Position numbers and translations under genes: made by a program. Source: Hyphomicrobium sp. (GTDB taxonomy: Bacteria; Pseudomonadota; Alphaproteobacteria; Rhizobiales; Hyphomicrobiaceae). From it: DNA of 64,000 nucleotides. Location: contig JADJVG010000006.1 in NCBI GenBank assembly GCA_016716675.1, forward strand, positions 62,001 to 126,000, in the 5' to 3' direction. How positions within the stretch are numbered: the stretch's first letter is position 1; every line of letters begins with the position of its first letter. The notes beneath the pieces were generated by a model. That model did no database searches and was not told the origin of the DNA. It worked only from the letters and a program-made list of their open reading frames with translations. Positions 15,598 through 24,641 of the stretch are shown here, in pieces.

Positions 15598-16500
15598 TCA
15601 GCGGTCGAGACGCGCTTTGATGGCCAGTAGATCAAGCCATGCCTTCTGCTTTGCGTCAGGTGTGCGCAAAAGATAGGCAGGATGCAGCGTTGCGAGCGCG
15701 AGCACGGTGATGTTGCCTATTTTAATGTCGCGCCACTTGCCCCTGAGCCGCATGATGCCGTCTGATACGCCCAGCACTTCTTTGGCTGCCGAGCCGCCGA
15801 GCGCGACGATGAATTGCGGACGCACCAATTCAATCTGGCGTTCCAGAAACGGCCGGCAGGCGAGCGTCTCTTGCGGCGTTGGTGTGCGATTGCCCGGCGG
15901 GCGCCAGTAGACGACGTTAGCGATGTGTACGTCGGCTTCGGTGAGATCGATCGCCTTCAGCATTTTGTCGAGCAACTGTCCGGCGCGGCCGACGAAAGGT
16001 TTGCCTTCCAGATCTTCCTCGCGGCCCGGCGCTTCGCCAATCAGCATGAGTCGCGCCGTCGGCGCGCCGCGATAGAAGCACAGCTTGGTGGCTGTCGCCT
16101 TTAAGGTGCAACCGTCGAAAGCCGCGAGCGCGTCGCCGAGCGCCTCAAGCGACTCCGCCTTGCGGGCAATGCGGCGGGCGTCCGTCTCGGCTTCGCTTGC
16201 GGCGAGCGGAGTTTGTGGGCGCGGGCGCGGGTCGGGGCGCGGCTGTTCTAGGCGCGGCTGCTGTGGCGCGGGCGGTGTCATGCCGGCCGGAGGAGCGACC
16301 TCACGCGGCGCAGTTCCAGACGGCACAAATCCGGCAGAGGCCATGTCCGGCCGGTCAGGCCATTGAAAGCCTTGGCCCGGCGGCACGGGGCCGCGCGCCA
16401 GCCAATCGACCGGTTCGGCGGCCAGAGCCGCGTCCGCTCCCATGCTGCGATACCAATCGAGCAGGCCCAGAATTTCGGATATGTCGCGCGTTTCCGTCAT
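15598..16500 (-). CDS. Uracil-DNA glycosylase, family 4-like
   Basis: 300 residues: a Pro-rich N-terminal extension (1-115) and a UDG domain. Motif A is G-E-A-P-G-R-E-E-D, followed by G-K-P-F-V-G-R-A-G-Q-L-L; the second motif is L-H-P-A-Y-L-L-R. It removes uracil from DNA after cytosine deamination. Of the four cysteines that bind 4Fe-4S in family 4, only those equivalent to the second (D-G-C-T-L) and fourth (L-A-C-R-P-F) are visible; the usual K-C-R-P-P-G-N-R is Y-W-R-P-P-G-N-R. So it may lack the cluster. Confidence 0.9.
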   Translation of the reverse strand: MTETRDISEILGLLDWYRSMGADAALAAEPVDWLARGPVPPGQGFQWPDRPDMASAGFVPSGTAPREVAPPAGMTPPAPQQPRLEQPRPDPRPRPQTPLAASEAETDARRIARKAESLEALGDALAAFDGCTLKATATKLCFYRGAPTARLMLIGEAPGREEDLEGKPFVGRAGQLLDKMLKAIDLTEADVHIANVVYWRPPGNRTPTPQETLACRPFLERQIELVRPQFIVALGGSAAKEVLGVSDGIMRLRGKWRDIKIGNITVLALATLHPAYLLRTPDAKQKAWLDLLAIKARLDR

Positions 16501-16608
16501 GCGGGCGGGACATTAGTGCGCTCAGACGGCAATTGCACGCCTCGCGTTTTGCGGCGTGAAATGGCAGATCTCAGACGCTGCCGGTGGATCAAGCGGCAAA
16601 CCAGCGCC

Positions 16609-16637
16609 TTGACGCACCGGCTCCCACAACCTAATCG
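16609..16637 (+). promoter_or_regulatory. Possible promoter of the ETF-QO gene
   Basis: TTGACG at 16609-16614, a 17-bp spacer, and TAATCG at 16632-16637, 40 bp before the ATG. The -35 fits well, the -10 poorly. Confidence 0.3.
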
Positions 16638-16676
16638 GAAACCCCTGTATTCAGCAGCTGAAACCAGAGGTCTTGA

Positions 16677-18359
16677 ATGGCAACCGAAGCAGCCGAATTG
16701 CCGCCGCGGGAGGCAATGGATTTCGATGTTGTCATCGTTGGCGCCGGTCCGTCCGGCCTCGCGGCTGCGATTCGCTTGAAACAGCTTGCAGCCGAAGCCG
16801 GAACCGAGATTTCGGTGGTGGTGCTTGAAAAGGGCTCCGAGGTCGGCGCGCACATTCTCTCGGGCGCGGTTATCGATCCGGTCGGCTTGAACCGTCTGAT
16901 CCCCGATTGGAAAGCCAAGGGCGCGCCAATCGATACCGAAGTCACGGATGACGTGTTTCTGGTGCTCGGTCCGGAAGGCGACGTGAAACTGCCGAACTGG
17001 CCGATGCCGCCGTTGATGAAGAACCACGGCAACTACATCGTCAGCCTCGGCGCGCTCTGCAAATGGCTGGGCGAGCAGGCGACAGACCTCGGCGTCGAAA
17101 TCTATCCGGGCTTTGCGGCAACCGAAGTTCTCTATGATGACAAAGGCGCCGTGGTTGGCGTCGCGACCGGCGACATGGGTGTCAGCCGCGAGGGCAAGCC
17201 GCTCGATAGCTTCGTGCGCGGCATGGAACTGCGCGGCAAGTACACGTTGATCGGTGAAGGTGCGCGCGGATCGCTGTCGAAGCAGCTGATCGCCAAGTTC
17301 GGTCTCGATAAAGGGCATGAGCCGCAGAAATACGGCATCGGCATCAAGGAACTTTGGCAGGTCGCGCCAGAGAAACACCAGCGCGGTCTGGTGCAGCACT
17401 CGTTCGGCTGGCCGCTCGGCAACGCCTGTGGCGGCGGCTCGTTCCTGTATCACTACGGCGACAACTTGGTGTCGGTCGGCTTCGTTGTCCATCTGAACTA
17501 CGAAAACCCGTATCTGTCGCCGTATGACGAATTCCAGCGCTTCAAAACCCATCCGCGCATCCGCGATGTGTTCGAAGGCGGCAAGCGTATCGGTTATGGC
17601 GCCCGCGCGATCACCGAAGGCGGCTGGCAATCGATGCCGGACCTGACTTTCCCGGGCGGCGTGCTGCTCGGTTGTGCGGCAGGCATGGTCAACCTGCCAC
17701 GCATCAAGGGCAGCCATAACGCCATGCTCTCCGGCATTGCGGCGGCGGAAGCGGCCTTCGCCGCGCTCGGCGCGGAGCGGTCCCATGACAAGCTCGACGC
17801 CTATGAAACGTCGGTCCGCGAGGGTGAAATCGGCTTGGACCTGCGCCAGGTCCGCAATATGAAGCCCTACTGGTCGCGGTTTGGCACGACGCTTGGCGTC
17901 GCGCTCGGCGGTATCGATCTCTGGCTGAACACGCTGCTACCGTCCATCGGCCTCGGCTACACCTTGAAGCACGGCAAAAACGACGCCGCGGCGACCGGCA
18001 AGGCGCGCAAATTCAAGCCGATCGACTATCCGCGCCCCGATGGCAAGTTGACCTTCGACAGGTTGACCAACGTGTCGTTCTCGGCGACGAACCACGAGGA
18101 AAACCAGCCGGTTCATCTGAAACTTGCCGATCCGTACATTCCGATCGACTTTAATCTGCCGGTCTATGCCGAACCGGCGCAGCGCTATTGCCCGGCCGGC
18201 GTTTACGAAATCGTGCGTGACGACAAAGGCAATGCGCGCTTCCAGATCAACGCGCAGAACTGCGTCCACTGCAAGACGTGCGATATCAAGGACCCGAACC
18301 AGAACATCACCTGGACCTGCCCCGAAGGCGGCGGCGGCCCAAACTATTCGGGGATGTAA
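16677..18359 (+). CDS. Electron transfer flavoprotein-ubiquinone oxidoreductase
   Basis: 560 residues, the normal length. The FAD-binding motif is V-V-I-V-G-A-G-P-S-G near residue 20, and the C-terminal 4Fe-4S domain has C-P-A-G-V-Y, N-C-V-H-C-K-T-C-D-I-K-D-P and a final W-T-C-P-E-G-G-G-G-P. It passes electrons from ETF (fed by acyl-CoA and amino-acid dehydrogenases) to ubiquinone at the inner membrane. AGAGG lies 6 nt before the ATG. The ETF subunits are not in the window. Confidence 0.97.
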   Translation: MATEAAELPPREAMDFDVVIVGAGPSGLAAAIRLKQLAAEAGTEISVVVLEKGSEVGAHILSGAVIDPVGLNRLIPDWKAKGAPIDTEVTDDVFLVLGPEGDVKLPNWPMPPLMKNHGNYIVSLGALCKWLGEQATDLGVEIYPGFAATEVLYDDKGAVVGVATGDMGVSREGKPLDSFVRGMELRGKYTLIGEGARGSLSKQLIAKFGLDKGHEPQKYGIGIKELWQVAPEKHQRGLVQHSFGWPLGNACGGGSFLYHYGDNLVSVGFVVHLNYENPYLSPYDEFQRFKTHPRIRDVFEGGKRIGYGARAITEGGWQSMPDLTFPGGVLLGCAAGMVNLPRIKGSHNAMLSGIAAAEAAFAALGAERSHDKLDAYETSVREGEIGLDLRQVRNMKPYWSRFGTTLGVALGGIDLWLNTLLPSIGLGYTLKHGKNDAAATGKARKFKPIDYPRPDGKLTFDRLTNVSFSATNHEENQPVHLKLADPYIPIDFNLPVYAEPAQRYCPAGVYEIVRDDKGNARFQINAQNCVHCKTCDIKDPNQNITWTCPEGGGGPNYSGM

Positions 18360-18360
18360 T

Positions 18361-18673
18361 TTCGGGTAGCCGAGCCGGATTCTGCGCGCTGCTGTCACGG
18401 GCGACCGCGCCGGGCGCGTATCCGGCGAGAGAACGAGGCTGTGGACAAGCGCCGCTGTCGAAGACGGCCTAAGACAGAAACCGATCTTGCTTAGAAAACA
18501 ATGACTGGCTCTATGGTCGCGTGACGAGGACGCGCAGCGCGACGGCCTAGCTTTCCCCTATAATGTTGTTGCTTGCCGTATTTTAATGGAAAGCGTGTCG
18601 CCAACCGCGCAAATTGTTTGCTAGGGTTGAAGCAGAACAGCCCTCGCGGCAAAACAGCAAGGAATTTCACGGG
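18361..18673. other. Intergenic region between ETF-QO and TPR genes
   Basis: About 313 bp with no credible gene. A TATAAT hexamer at 18559-18564 could be the -10 of the TPR gene promoter, but I see no good -35. AAGGA at 18660-18664 is the ribosome site of the TPR gene. Confidence 0.4.
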
Positions 18674-20490
18674 ATGCGCGCGAAGCTTGCACGGCTGGCG
18701 TCGGTGACGTTGGGCATGATCGGCTTGGCTTTCGTCGGCCTTGTGGCGCAGGCACCGGCCCGCTCAGCCGATGATGTGCCGGAAACCCATTCGCTGCTCG
18801 GCAACTATCTTGCTGGCCGCTTTGCTCGAGCTGAGCAGGACACGGAAAGCGCTGCGGCGTTTTACAGCCAGGCCCTGGTCAGTGACCCGACGAATGAGGT
18901 TTTGCTCGAGCAGACCTTCCAGATGGAAACGCTGACCGGCAACTGGGTGAAGGCGCTGCCGCTCGCTGAGAAGCTGGCCGCAACGCAGCCGACACACCGG
19001 ATGTCGCATTTTTGCTTGGCGTCGCGGCCTTCAAGACCGGCAACTACGCGAAAGCCGACAGCCACTTCAAATCGGCTTCTGAAAATCCTATCGGCGAGTT
19101 GACGGCGGCCATCGCACGCGGTTGGACCAAGCTTGCGGCCGGCGATCCAGCTGGCGCGCTGGCCAGCGTCGATCTGCCGAAGCAGCCGGAGTGGGCGCAG
19201 TTCTATCTGCGCTACCATAGAGCGCTGATCGCCGACATCGCCGGCCGCAAAGCCGAGGCGCGCACGGCTTATGAAAAAATGTTCCGCCAGGACAGCCGCA
19301 CCTTGCGCACCTCGCTGGCCTATTCGCAGCATGCCGCCCACTATGGCGACCTCAAACTTGCCAAGCAGGTGTTGAAGGATCAGCTCGACAAATCGCAGGG
19401 CGATCCACATCCCCTTGCCAAGGATCTTTTCTCCCGTCTCGACGGCAAGTCGAAAATTCCGTTACTCGTCACCACGCCGACTGAAGGCTTGGCGGAAGTT
19501 TTCTATGGTCTCGGCGAAGCCTTGACCGGTGAAGGCGGCGTCAGCCTCGGCACGCTGTATCTTCAGTTGGCGCTGTACGCCAAGCCGGACCACGCGTTCG
19601 CGCTTGCAGCCCTTGCGAGCGCTCAGGAAACGGCGCGCCGCTATGATGATGCGATTGCGACGTACGACAAGATTCCGCCGGGCAGCGCGCTGGAAAGCGC
19701 CATCGAAATTCGCAAAGCCTTCAACCTCAATTCGCTGGAACGCGACGCTGAGGCCAAGAAAATCCTAGAGGATCTGGCCAAGAAAGATCCGACCGATATC
19801 AGGCCGCTCGAAGCGCTCGGCAACATCGCGCGCTCGCGGAAGGAATACGCCGACGCGGTTAGCTATTTCACGCGCGCCATCGCGCTGATCCCGAAGTCTG
19901 ATCAGCGGCACTGGAGCTACTATTACGCGCGCGGTACCGCCTATGAGCGCTTGAAGAATTGGCCGGCGGCCGAAGTCGACTTGAAGAAGGCGCTGCAGCT
20001 CGCGCCGGATCAGCCGCTTGTCCTCAATTATCTCGGCTATTCTTGGATCGACCAGGGCCGTAATTTGAAAGAGGGCATGAAGCTGATCGAGAAGGCCGTG
20101 CAACTGAAACCGGATGACGGATATATCGTCGATAGTCTCGGGTGGGCGCACTACAAGCTCGGCAACTATAAGGAATCCGTGCGCTTCCTCGAGCGCGCTG
20201 TCGAAATCAAACCGGAAGATCCGACCCTGAACGATCACCTCGGTGATGCGTACTGGAAGGTTGGGCGCGAGCGTGAGGCGCGCTTCCAATGGGGACAAGC
20301 GTTGTCGCTCAACCCAGAAGAGGAAGACGTTCAGAAAATTAAGGTCAAGCTCGAAGTTGGTTTGCCGCCGAAGGCTGAAGTGAAGCGGGTTCCGCGCAAT
20401 CGCCATGTGCAACGCTATGAACCGAGCAAGCGCCGCAGCGAAAACCGCGCGCCGCCCCAGCAGATCCCGCAGCCGTTCGTTGTGGAGTAA
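18674..20490 (+). pseudogene. TPR-repeat protein, split by a frameshift
   Basis: The frame opens at ATG 18674 with a signal peptide (about 30 residues) and a first TPR, then breaks at about 18997. There frame 1 reads T-H-R-M-S while frame 3 reads P-D-V-A-F-L-L-G-V-A-A-F-K and continues to 20490. Restoring one C in the run at 18997-18998 gives T-H-P-D-V-A-F-L-L and a continuous protein of about 606 residues with some ten TPR units, a typical exported scaffold protein of Hyphomicrobiales. No slippery site is visible, so this is either a real 1-bp deletion or a sequencing error in a C run. Everything past the break is well conserved, which favours the error or a very recent mutation. The tail is basic and Pro-rich. 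Confidence 0.8.
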
Positions 20491-20523
20491 TGCCGGTGGC
20501 AGGTTGCCGGGATGCAGTGTTCG

Positions 20524-20548
20524 ACGGGCGCTTCAGGCGCCCGTTTTC
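20524..20548 (+). terminator. Rho-independent terminator after the TPR gene
   Basis: Perfect 8-bp stem ACGGGCGC/GCGCCCGT (20524-20531 with 20537-20544), 5-nt loop, then TTTC. It separates the TPR gene from ispE. Confidence 0.7.
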
Positions 20549-20578
20549 GCGAGCGGGCCATGACGTCACGAGCGGTCT

Positions 20579-21442
20579 ATGACGATTTTTGAGGAACTGG
20601 CGCCTGCCAAAGTCAATCTGACGCTCGACGTGGTGGGCCGACGGACCGACGGCTATCACGCGCTGCGCAGCCTCGTCGTTTTTGCGCAGACCGCTGCCGA
20701 TCGCGTGGTGCTTGACGTTTCCCGGCCCGTGGGAAGCGCGGTGACAGGGCCATTCGCGGCGACACTCAGTGGTAAAAACCTCATCGACGTGACGCTTGCC
20801 AAACTCGCGGCTGCGGATCCGGACTTGCAGCTCGGTCACGTGACCTTGACGAAAAACCTGCCCGTGGCGGCTGGCATTGGCGGCGGGTCCGCGGACGCGG
20901 CAGCGGTGCTAAGGGCTGTTCGCCGCGCCAATCACGAGCGGTCTCAGAGCGTCAACTGGCACGCGCTGGCGGTGTCGCTTGGCGCCGACGTGCCGGTTTG
21001 TCTTGCAGCGCATGTGGCCTGGATGACGGGCATCGGCGATGTCGTCACGCCGTTGACGGGTGTGCCGGCGCTCGCGGCGGTGCTTGTCAATCCGCTAAGC
21101 CCCATGCCGGACGACAAGACCGCGCAAGTGTTCCGAGCGCTTGCTGCGTCGCCAGCCGCAGCAGATGCCAGCGTCGCGCCGCCACCGCCGTTCGCGACGC
21201 GTAACGACCTGCTAGCCTACATGCGCGCCCACGGCAACGGCTTGGAAGCCGCCGCCTGCCGGGTGGCGCCCATCATAGCGGATGTGAAGCGGGCGCTGAT
21301 CGCGACCCACGGGTGCCACTACGCGGCCGTCTCCGGCGGCGGGCCAACGTGCTTCGCGATCTTCGATGACCCCGATACCGCTGCGGCCATCATCCAATGG
21401 CGGCATCCCGATTGGTGGGTGCAGGCAGTTACGTTGCGTTGA
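20579..21442 (+). CDS. ispE: 4-diphosphocytidyl-2-C-methyl-D-erythritol kinase
   Basis: GHMP kinase of the MEP isoprenoid pathway, 287 residues. It has A-P-A-K-V-N-L-T-L at the start, R-R-T-D-G-Y-H, the ATP loop P-V-A-A-G-I-G-G-G-S-A-D-A-A and the late V-S-G-G-G-P-T-C-F. It phosphorylates CDP-methylerythritol. It ends 22 bp before the converging polyprenyl synthase gene, an enzyme of the same overall route. Confidence 0.96.
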   Translation: MTIFEELAPAKVNLTLDVVGRRTDGYHALRSLVVFAQTAADRVVLDVSRPVGSAVTGPFAATLSGKNLIDVTLAKLAAADPDLQLGHVTLTKNLPVAAGIGGGSADAAAVLRAVRRANHERSQSVNWHALAVSLGADVPVCLAAHVAWMTGIGDVVTPLTGVPALAAVLVNPLSPMPDDKTAQVFRALAASPAAADASVAPPPPFATRNDLLAYMRAHGNGLEAAACRVAPIIADVKRALIATHGCHYAAVSGGGPTCFAIFDDPDTAAAIIQWRHPDWWVQAVTLR

Positions 21443-21464
21443 AGGGATCGACGAGTCGGGCGCG

Positions 21465-22257
21465 CTAGTGCGTGCGGCCGATGCAGAACCCGATCACGTC
21501 CTGAAGCGCGTCTTTCTCGCGGCTGGCCGGGAAGATCGCCAGGGCATCTTGTGCAATGCCACCATAGGAGCGGGCCCGCTCGAAGGTTGCTTCAATCGCC
21601 TTGTGGCGCTTCATCAACATGATCGCATGTTGCGCCGGATTCAGCGGCGGAGGCAAACAAAGCGGCGGTCTTGGCATTGATAATTTCGAGATAAGCGTCT
21701 TCGGTGGTGGCGGTGTTCTTGGCGGCCGCCAATTGCATCACTTCGCCTTCGGCAATCGTCGCCGCCGCATTCGACATGATGCGCAGCACGGTCATCGAAC
21801 CGACATCGACGAACATCTTGAAAGCCTGACCCAGCAGGAAATCGCCGACCAGCACGCTTGCCTGGTTGCCCCAGATCATGCGCGCCGTTTTCTTGCCGCG
21901 CCGCGTGCCGCTTTCATCGACGACATCGTCGTGCAGCAGGGTTGCCGTGTGCATGAACTCAACGGCTGACGCCGTGCGGATATGGCCGGAGCCCTGATAC
22001 TTGCATAGCTTTGCCGCCGCGATGGCCAGCATGGGCCGCAGGCGCTTGCCGCCGCTGTCGATCAGGTGGTGCGCCAGTTGCGGGATCATGTCGACGTCGG
22101 ACACAGCCTTGTCGAGGATGATGCGATTGATCGCTTCCATATCCTCGTTAACGATGTCGAGCAGCGGCTGCAGCGCCTGCGTGCCGTCACGAGCCTCTTC
22201 AATTGCAATAACGCGGCCCAAAGGAACCCCCAAATATCGACAACCCGTGATAATCAT
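21465..22257 (-). pseudogene. Polyprenyl (octaprenyl-type) diphosphate synthase with internal deletion
   Basis: The N-terminal two thirds are intact: G-G-K-R-L-R-P-M-L, the first aspartate-rich motif D-D-V-V-D (in L-L-H-D-D-V-V-D-E-S-G-T-R-R-G-K) and T-A-A-L-F-A-S-A-A-E. Right after this, near 21630-21640, the sequence jumps to the C-terminal end (A-I-M-L-M-K-R-H-K-A-I-E-A-T-F), which is in another frame and runs to a stop at 21465. About 90 residues that would hold the second aspartate-rich motif are missing, so the product could not be active. The first frame ends at 21592. A start at ATG 22257 or TTG 22221 (GGGGG upstream) is possible. Loss of a quinone side-chain synthase would normally be lethal, so a second copy or an assembly error must be considered. 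Confidence 0.8.
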
Positions 22258-22325
22258 ACCCGGCGGCGGTGAGTGCGTCACCGTCTGACCTGAATATGCG
22301 ACGTTCTTTACCTGAAGTAGGGTTC

Positions 22326-22559
22326 ATGCGCGAGTTGCTGATCACGAACGACCCGGTGCTTTTGGGGTATGTCCAGGTGCTGTTGGCCGACCAGGGTATT
22401 ACGGCTCTGGTTTTTGACCAGCATATCAGCGGGCTCGAGGGGTCGATCGGCGCATTCCCGCGCCGCCTTATGGTCGACGGCGATCATTGGACGCGGGCGC
22501 AGCGGGTGATGCGCGATGCCGGGCTTTCCGATTGGGTGAAGTCTGATGAACGAGCTTGA
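22326..22559 (+). CDS. DUF2007 family protein
   Basis: 77 residues beginning M-R-E-L-L-I-T-N-D-P-V-L-L. The family hallmarks are the N-terminal strand-helix (L-G-Y-V-Q-V-L-L-A-D-Q-G-I) and R-L-M-V-D-G-D-H-W-T-R-A-Q near the end; DUF2007 is a small PII-like signal-transduction-type fold of unknown function. TAGGG lies just before the ATG. It overlaps the methyltransferase gene by 14 bp, so both are co-translated. Confidence 0.82.
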   Translation: MRELLITNDPVLLGYVQVLLADQGITALVFDQHISGLEGSIGAFPRRLMVDGDHWTRAQRVMRDAGLSDWVKSDERA

Positions 22560-23337
22560 GGACGAAACCGGCCCAGGCTCCGGCAGCAAGTCTGATACGA
22601 CGCAGGATTATTTCCTCGGTGACCGTCTGGCCATTCGCCAGCCGGTGCGCGGCTACCGGGCTGGCATCGACGCTGTGCTCCTGGCGGCCACAGCCCTCGA
22701 CGGCGACAGCCCGCTGCTCGATCTCGGCGCCGGCGTCGGCACGGTAGGCTTATGCGCGGCTGCCCGCTGCCCCGATCTGCGCGTCGTGCTGGTCGAACGC
22801 GAAGCCGAACTTTTAAACCTTGCGCGGGAAAACGTCGCCGCCAATCACCTCGAGGACCGCGTATCGGTTGTCGAAGCTGAGATCGGTGAAGCGCTGCCGG
22901 CCGCCGCCGCTCGCGTGCTGAAGGCCGACACGTTCGCGCATGTCGTCGCCAATCCGCCGTTCCACGATGAAGCAGCCGGAACCGCATCACTATGGCCGTT
23001 AAAAGCCGTTTCACACGCCATGACGGCGGACGCCCTTGAGCAGTGGGCCCGCTTCATGGCGCGCATGACCATGCCCGGCGGACGATCGACGATCATTCAC
23101 AAGGCGGACGCCTTGCCGCGCATTCTGTCGGCGTTTGAAAATCGCTTTGGCGGCATCACGATTCTGCCGATTTATCCGCGCGATGGCGCGCCCGCGATCC
23201 GCGTGATCGTTGATGGCATCAAGGGTAGCCGGGCGCCGCTGGTTATCAAGCCGGGATTGATTCTGCATGGCAGCGGCAACGCATTCCAGCCGGATGTCGA
23301 CGCGATCCTGCGCCGCGGCGCAGCGCTTCCGATCTAA
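22546..23337 (+). CDS. TrmN6-like class I methyltransferase
   Basis: 263 residues. Near the start it has F-L-G-D-R-L-A-I-R-Q-P-V-R-G-Y-R-A-G-I-D-A-V-L-L (written here by single residues), the AdoMet loop L-D-L-G-A-G-V-G-T-V-G and the catalytic N-P-P-F of N6-adenine methylases. This matches TrmN6 (YfiC), which methylates A37 of tRNA1(Val); other RNA substrates are possible. It overlaps the DUF2007 gene upstream. Confidence 0.88.
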   Translation: MNELEDETGPGSGSKSDTTQDYFLGDRLAIRQPVRGYRAGIDAVLLAATALDGDSPLLDLGAGVGTVGLCAAARCPDLRVVLVEREAELLNLARENVAANHLEDRVSVVEAEIGEALPAAAARVLKADTFAHVVANPPFHDEAAGTASLWPLKAVSHAMTADALEQWARFMARMTMPGGRSTIIHKADALPRILSAFENRFGGITILPIYPRDGAPAIRVIVDGIKGSRAPLVIKPGLILHGSGNAFQPDVDAILRRGAALPI

Positions 23338-23452
23338 TGCACACTAGCGCCTGTTGCAGCTATCCGTTACAGGGGCATTCCCTGACGCGGAACGTTCCCC
23401 ATATATTGCCGGACTGCAACTGTCAGACTGCAACGCTTGGAGACCCCTTCTG

Positions 23453-24286
23453 ATGTGGCCTTTTTCGCGGACCCCCGTTGTGCCGGTGTTGCGCTTCACC
23501 GGACCGATCGGGATGGCGACGCCGCTGCGTCCCGGCATTTCATTGGCGAGTTATGCCAGCGCCATTGAGAGGGCGTTTGACGCCTCCAAACTGCCGTCGG
23601 TTGCGGTGCTGATCAATTCGCCCGGCGGCTCGCCGGTGCAATCCAATCTGATTTTCAAACGCATTCGCCAGATGGCGGAGGAAAAGAAAAAGCGAGTCTA
23701 CGTGTTCTGCGAGGATGTCGCCACGTCGGGCGGATATTTTCTCGCGATCGCGGGCGACGAAATCTACGCTGATCCGTCGTCGATCGTCGGCTCCATCGGC
23801 GTCATTTCGTCGAGCTTCGGTTTTGTCGAGGCGATCGAGCGGCTGGGCATCGAGCGCCGGGTGTATACGGCCGGTCTGAACAAGAGCCAGCTCGATCCGT
23901 TTCTGCCGGTCAAAGAGGACGACATCGCGCGCTTGAAAGCGCTGCAACTCGACGTCCATGACGTGTTCATCGGTCTCGTCAAGGAGCGTCGGCTTGGCAA
24001 ACTCAAGGCGCCCGACGCGGAGTTGTTTTCCGGCGCCTTCTGGACCGGTTCGAAAGCCGCCGAATATGGGCTGATTGACGGCATCGCCGATGTGCGCACG
24101 AAGATGCAGGAGCTGCATGGTGCCAAGGTTCGCCTGCGGGTATTCGAGCCGGAGAAAGCTGGTCTACTCGGGCGTATGCGCAGGCTCTCCAGCGCTGGGC
24201 CGGGCGACAGTGGCGGCCTTGCTTTTGCCGGCGATCTGGTGTCGGCTGTTGAAGCGCGCGCACTGTGGTCGCGTTTCGGGCTTTAA
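23453..24286 (+). CDS. S49-family signal peptide peptidase (SppA-like)
   Basis: 277 residues. The catalytic serine is in A-T-S92-G-G-Y and the lysine in L-N-K144-S-Q; the 52-residue spacing equals that of Bacillus SppA. The S-P-G-G-S-P-V-Q loop and G-S-I-G-V-I-S-S are also typical. It degrades cleaved signal peptides at the inner membrane. There is no clear N-terminal membrane helix, so this is a short form. GGAG precedes ATG 23453; an upstream start at 23354 looks less likely. Confidence 0.9.
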   Translation: MWPFSRTPVVPVLRFTGPIGMATPLRPGISLASYASAIERAFDASKLPSVAVLINSPGGSPVQSNLIFKRIRQMAEEKKKRVYVFCEDVATSGGYFLAIAGDEIYADPSSIVGSIGVISSSFGFVEAIERLGIERRVYTAGLNKSQLDPFLPVKEDDIARLKALQLDVHDVFIGLVKERRLGKLKAPDAELFSGAFWTGSKAAEYGLIDGIADVRTKMQELHGAKVRLRVFEPEKAGLLGRMRRLSSAGPGDSGGLAFAGDLVSAVEARALWSRFGL

Positions 24287-24310
24287 CTGCACTCCGGAGG
24301 ACTTAGGGCC

Positions 24311-24526
24311 ATGCCACCGCTCGTCTTGCTCGCGCTTGTGGGCACCGGCTGCTACGCCGGATATAAGCTGTTCTCGAAGCTGATGGTTCAGGCTCAGACG
24401 CCGAGCAAATCGGAGACTGATCGCTTGCGTCGCGAGGCCGCCGCGCGTTCGGGCTCGACGCGCGATTTGGGCGAGCTTGAATTGGACGAGAAGACCGGCG
24501 TTTACCGTCCTAAGTCAGGCGCCTGA
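24311..24526 (+). CDS. Small membrane protein of unknown function
   Basis: 71 residues: one N-terminal hydrophobic helix (P-P-L-V-L-L-A-L-V-G-T-G) followed by a charged cytoplasmic-type tail ending E-L-D-E-K-T-G-V-Y-R-P-K. GGAGG lies 10 nt before the ATG. It follows the SppA-like gene by 24 bp on the same strand and could be co-transcribed. I do not recognise a family. Confidence 0.7.
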   Translation: MPPLVLLALVGTGCYAGYKLFSKLMVQAQTPSKSETDRLRREAAARSGSTRDLGELELDEKTGVYRPKSGA

Positions 24527-24641
24527 GCGCCGTCGGGCCGGATTGCCGCTAAGGTCAGCGATGCGGGCCAAGACTTCTATCGTGACAGGGGGCTTCGAAC
24601 GCGTATAGTGCCGCGCAATTCGAACCCTGATGAGACGCGCT

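Noticed and set aside
16497..17786. 429-codon minus-strand frame inside ETF-QO
   Set aside because: Antisense to a clear flavoprotein; no start signal or domain.
18990..19012. Programmed frameshift in the TPR gene
   Set aside because: No slippery heptamer or downstream structure is visible; a lost C explains the break more simply.
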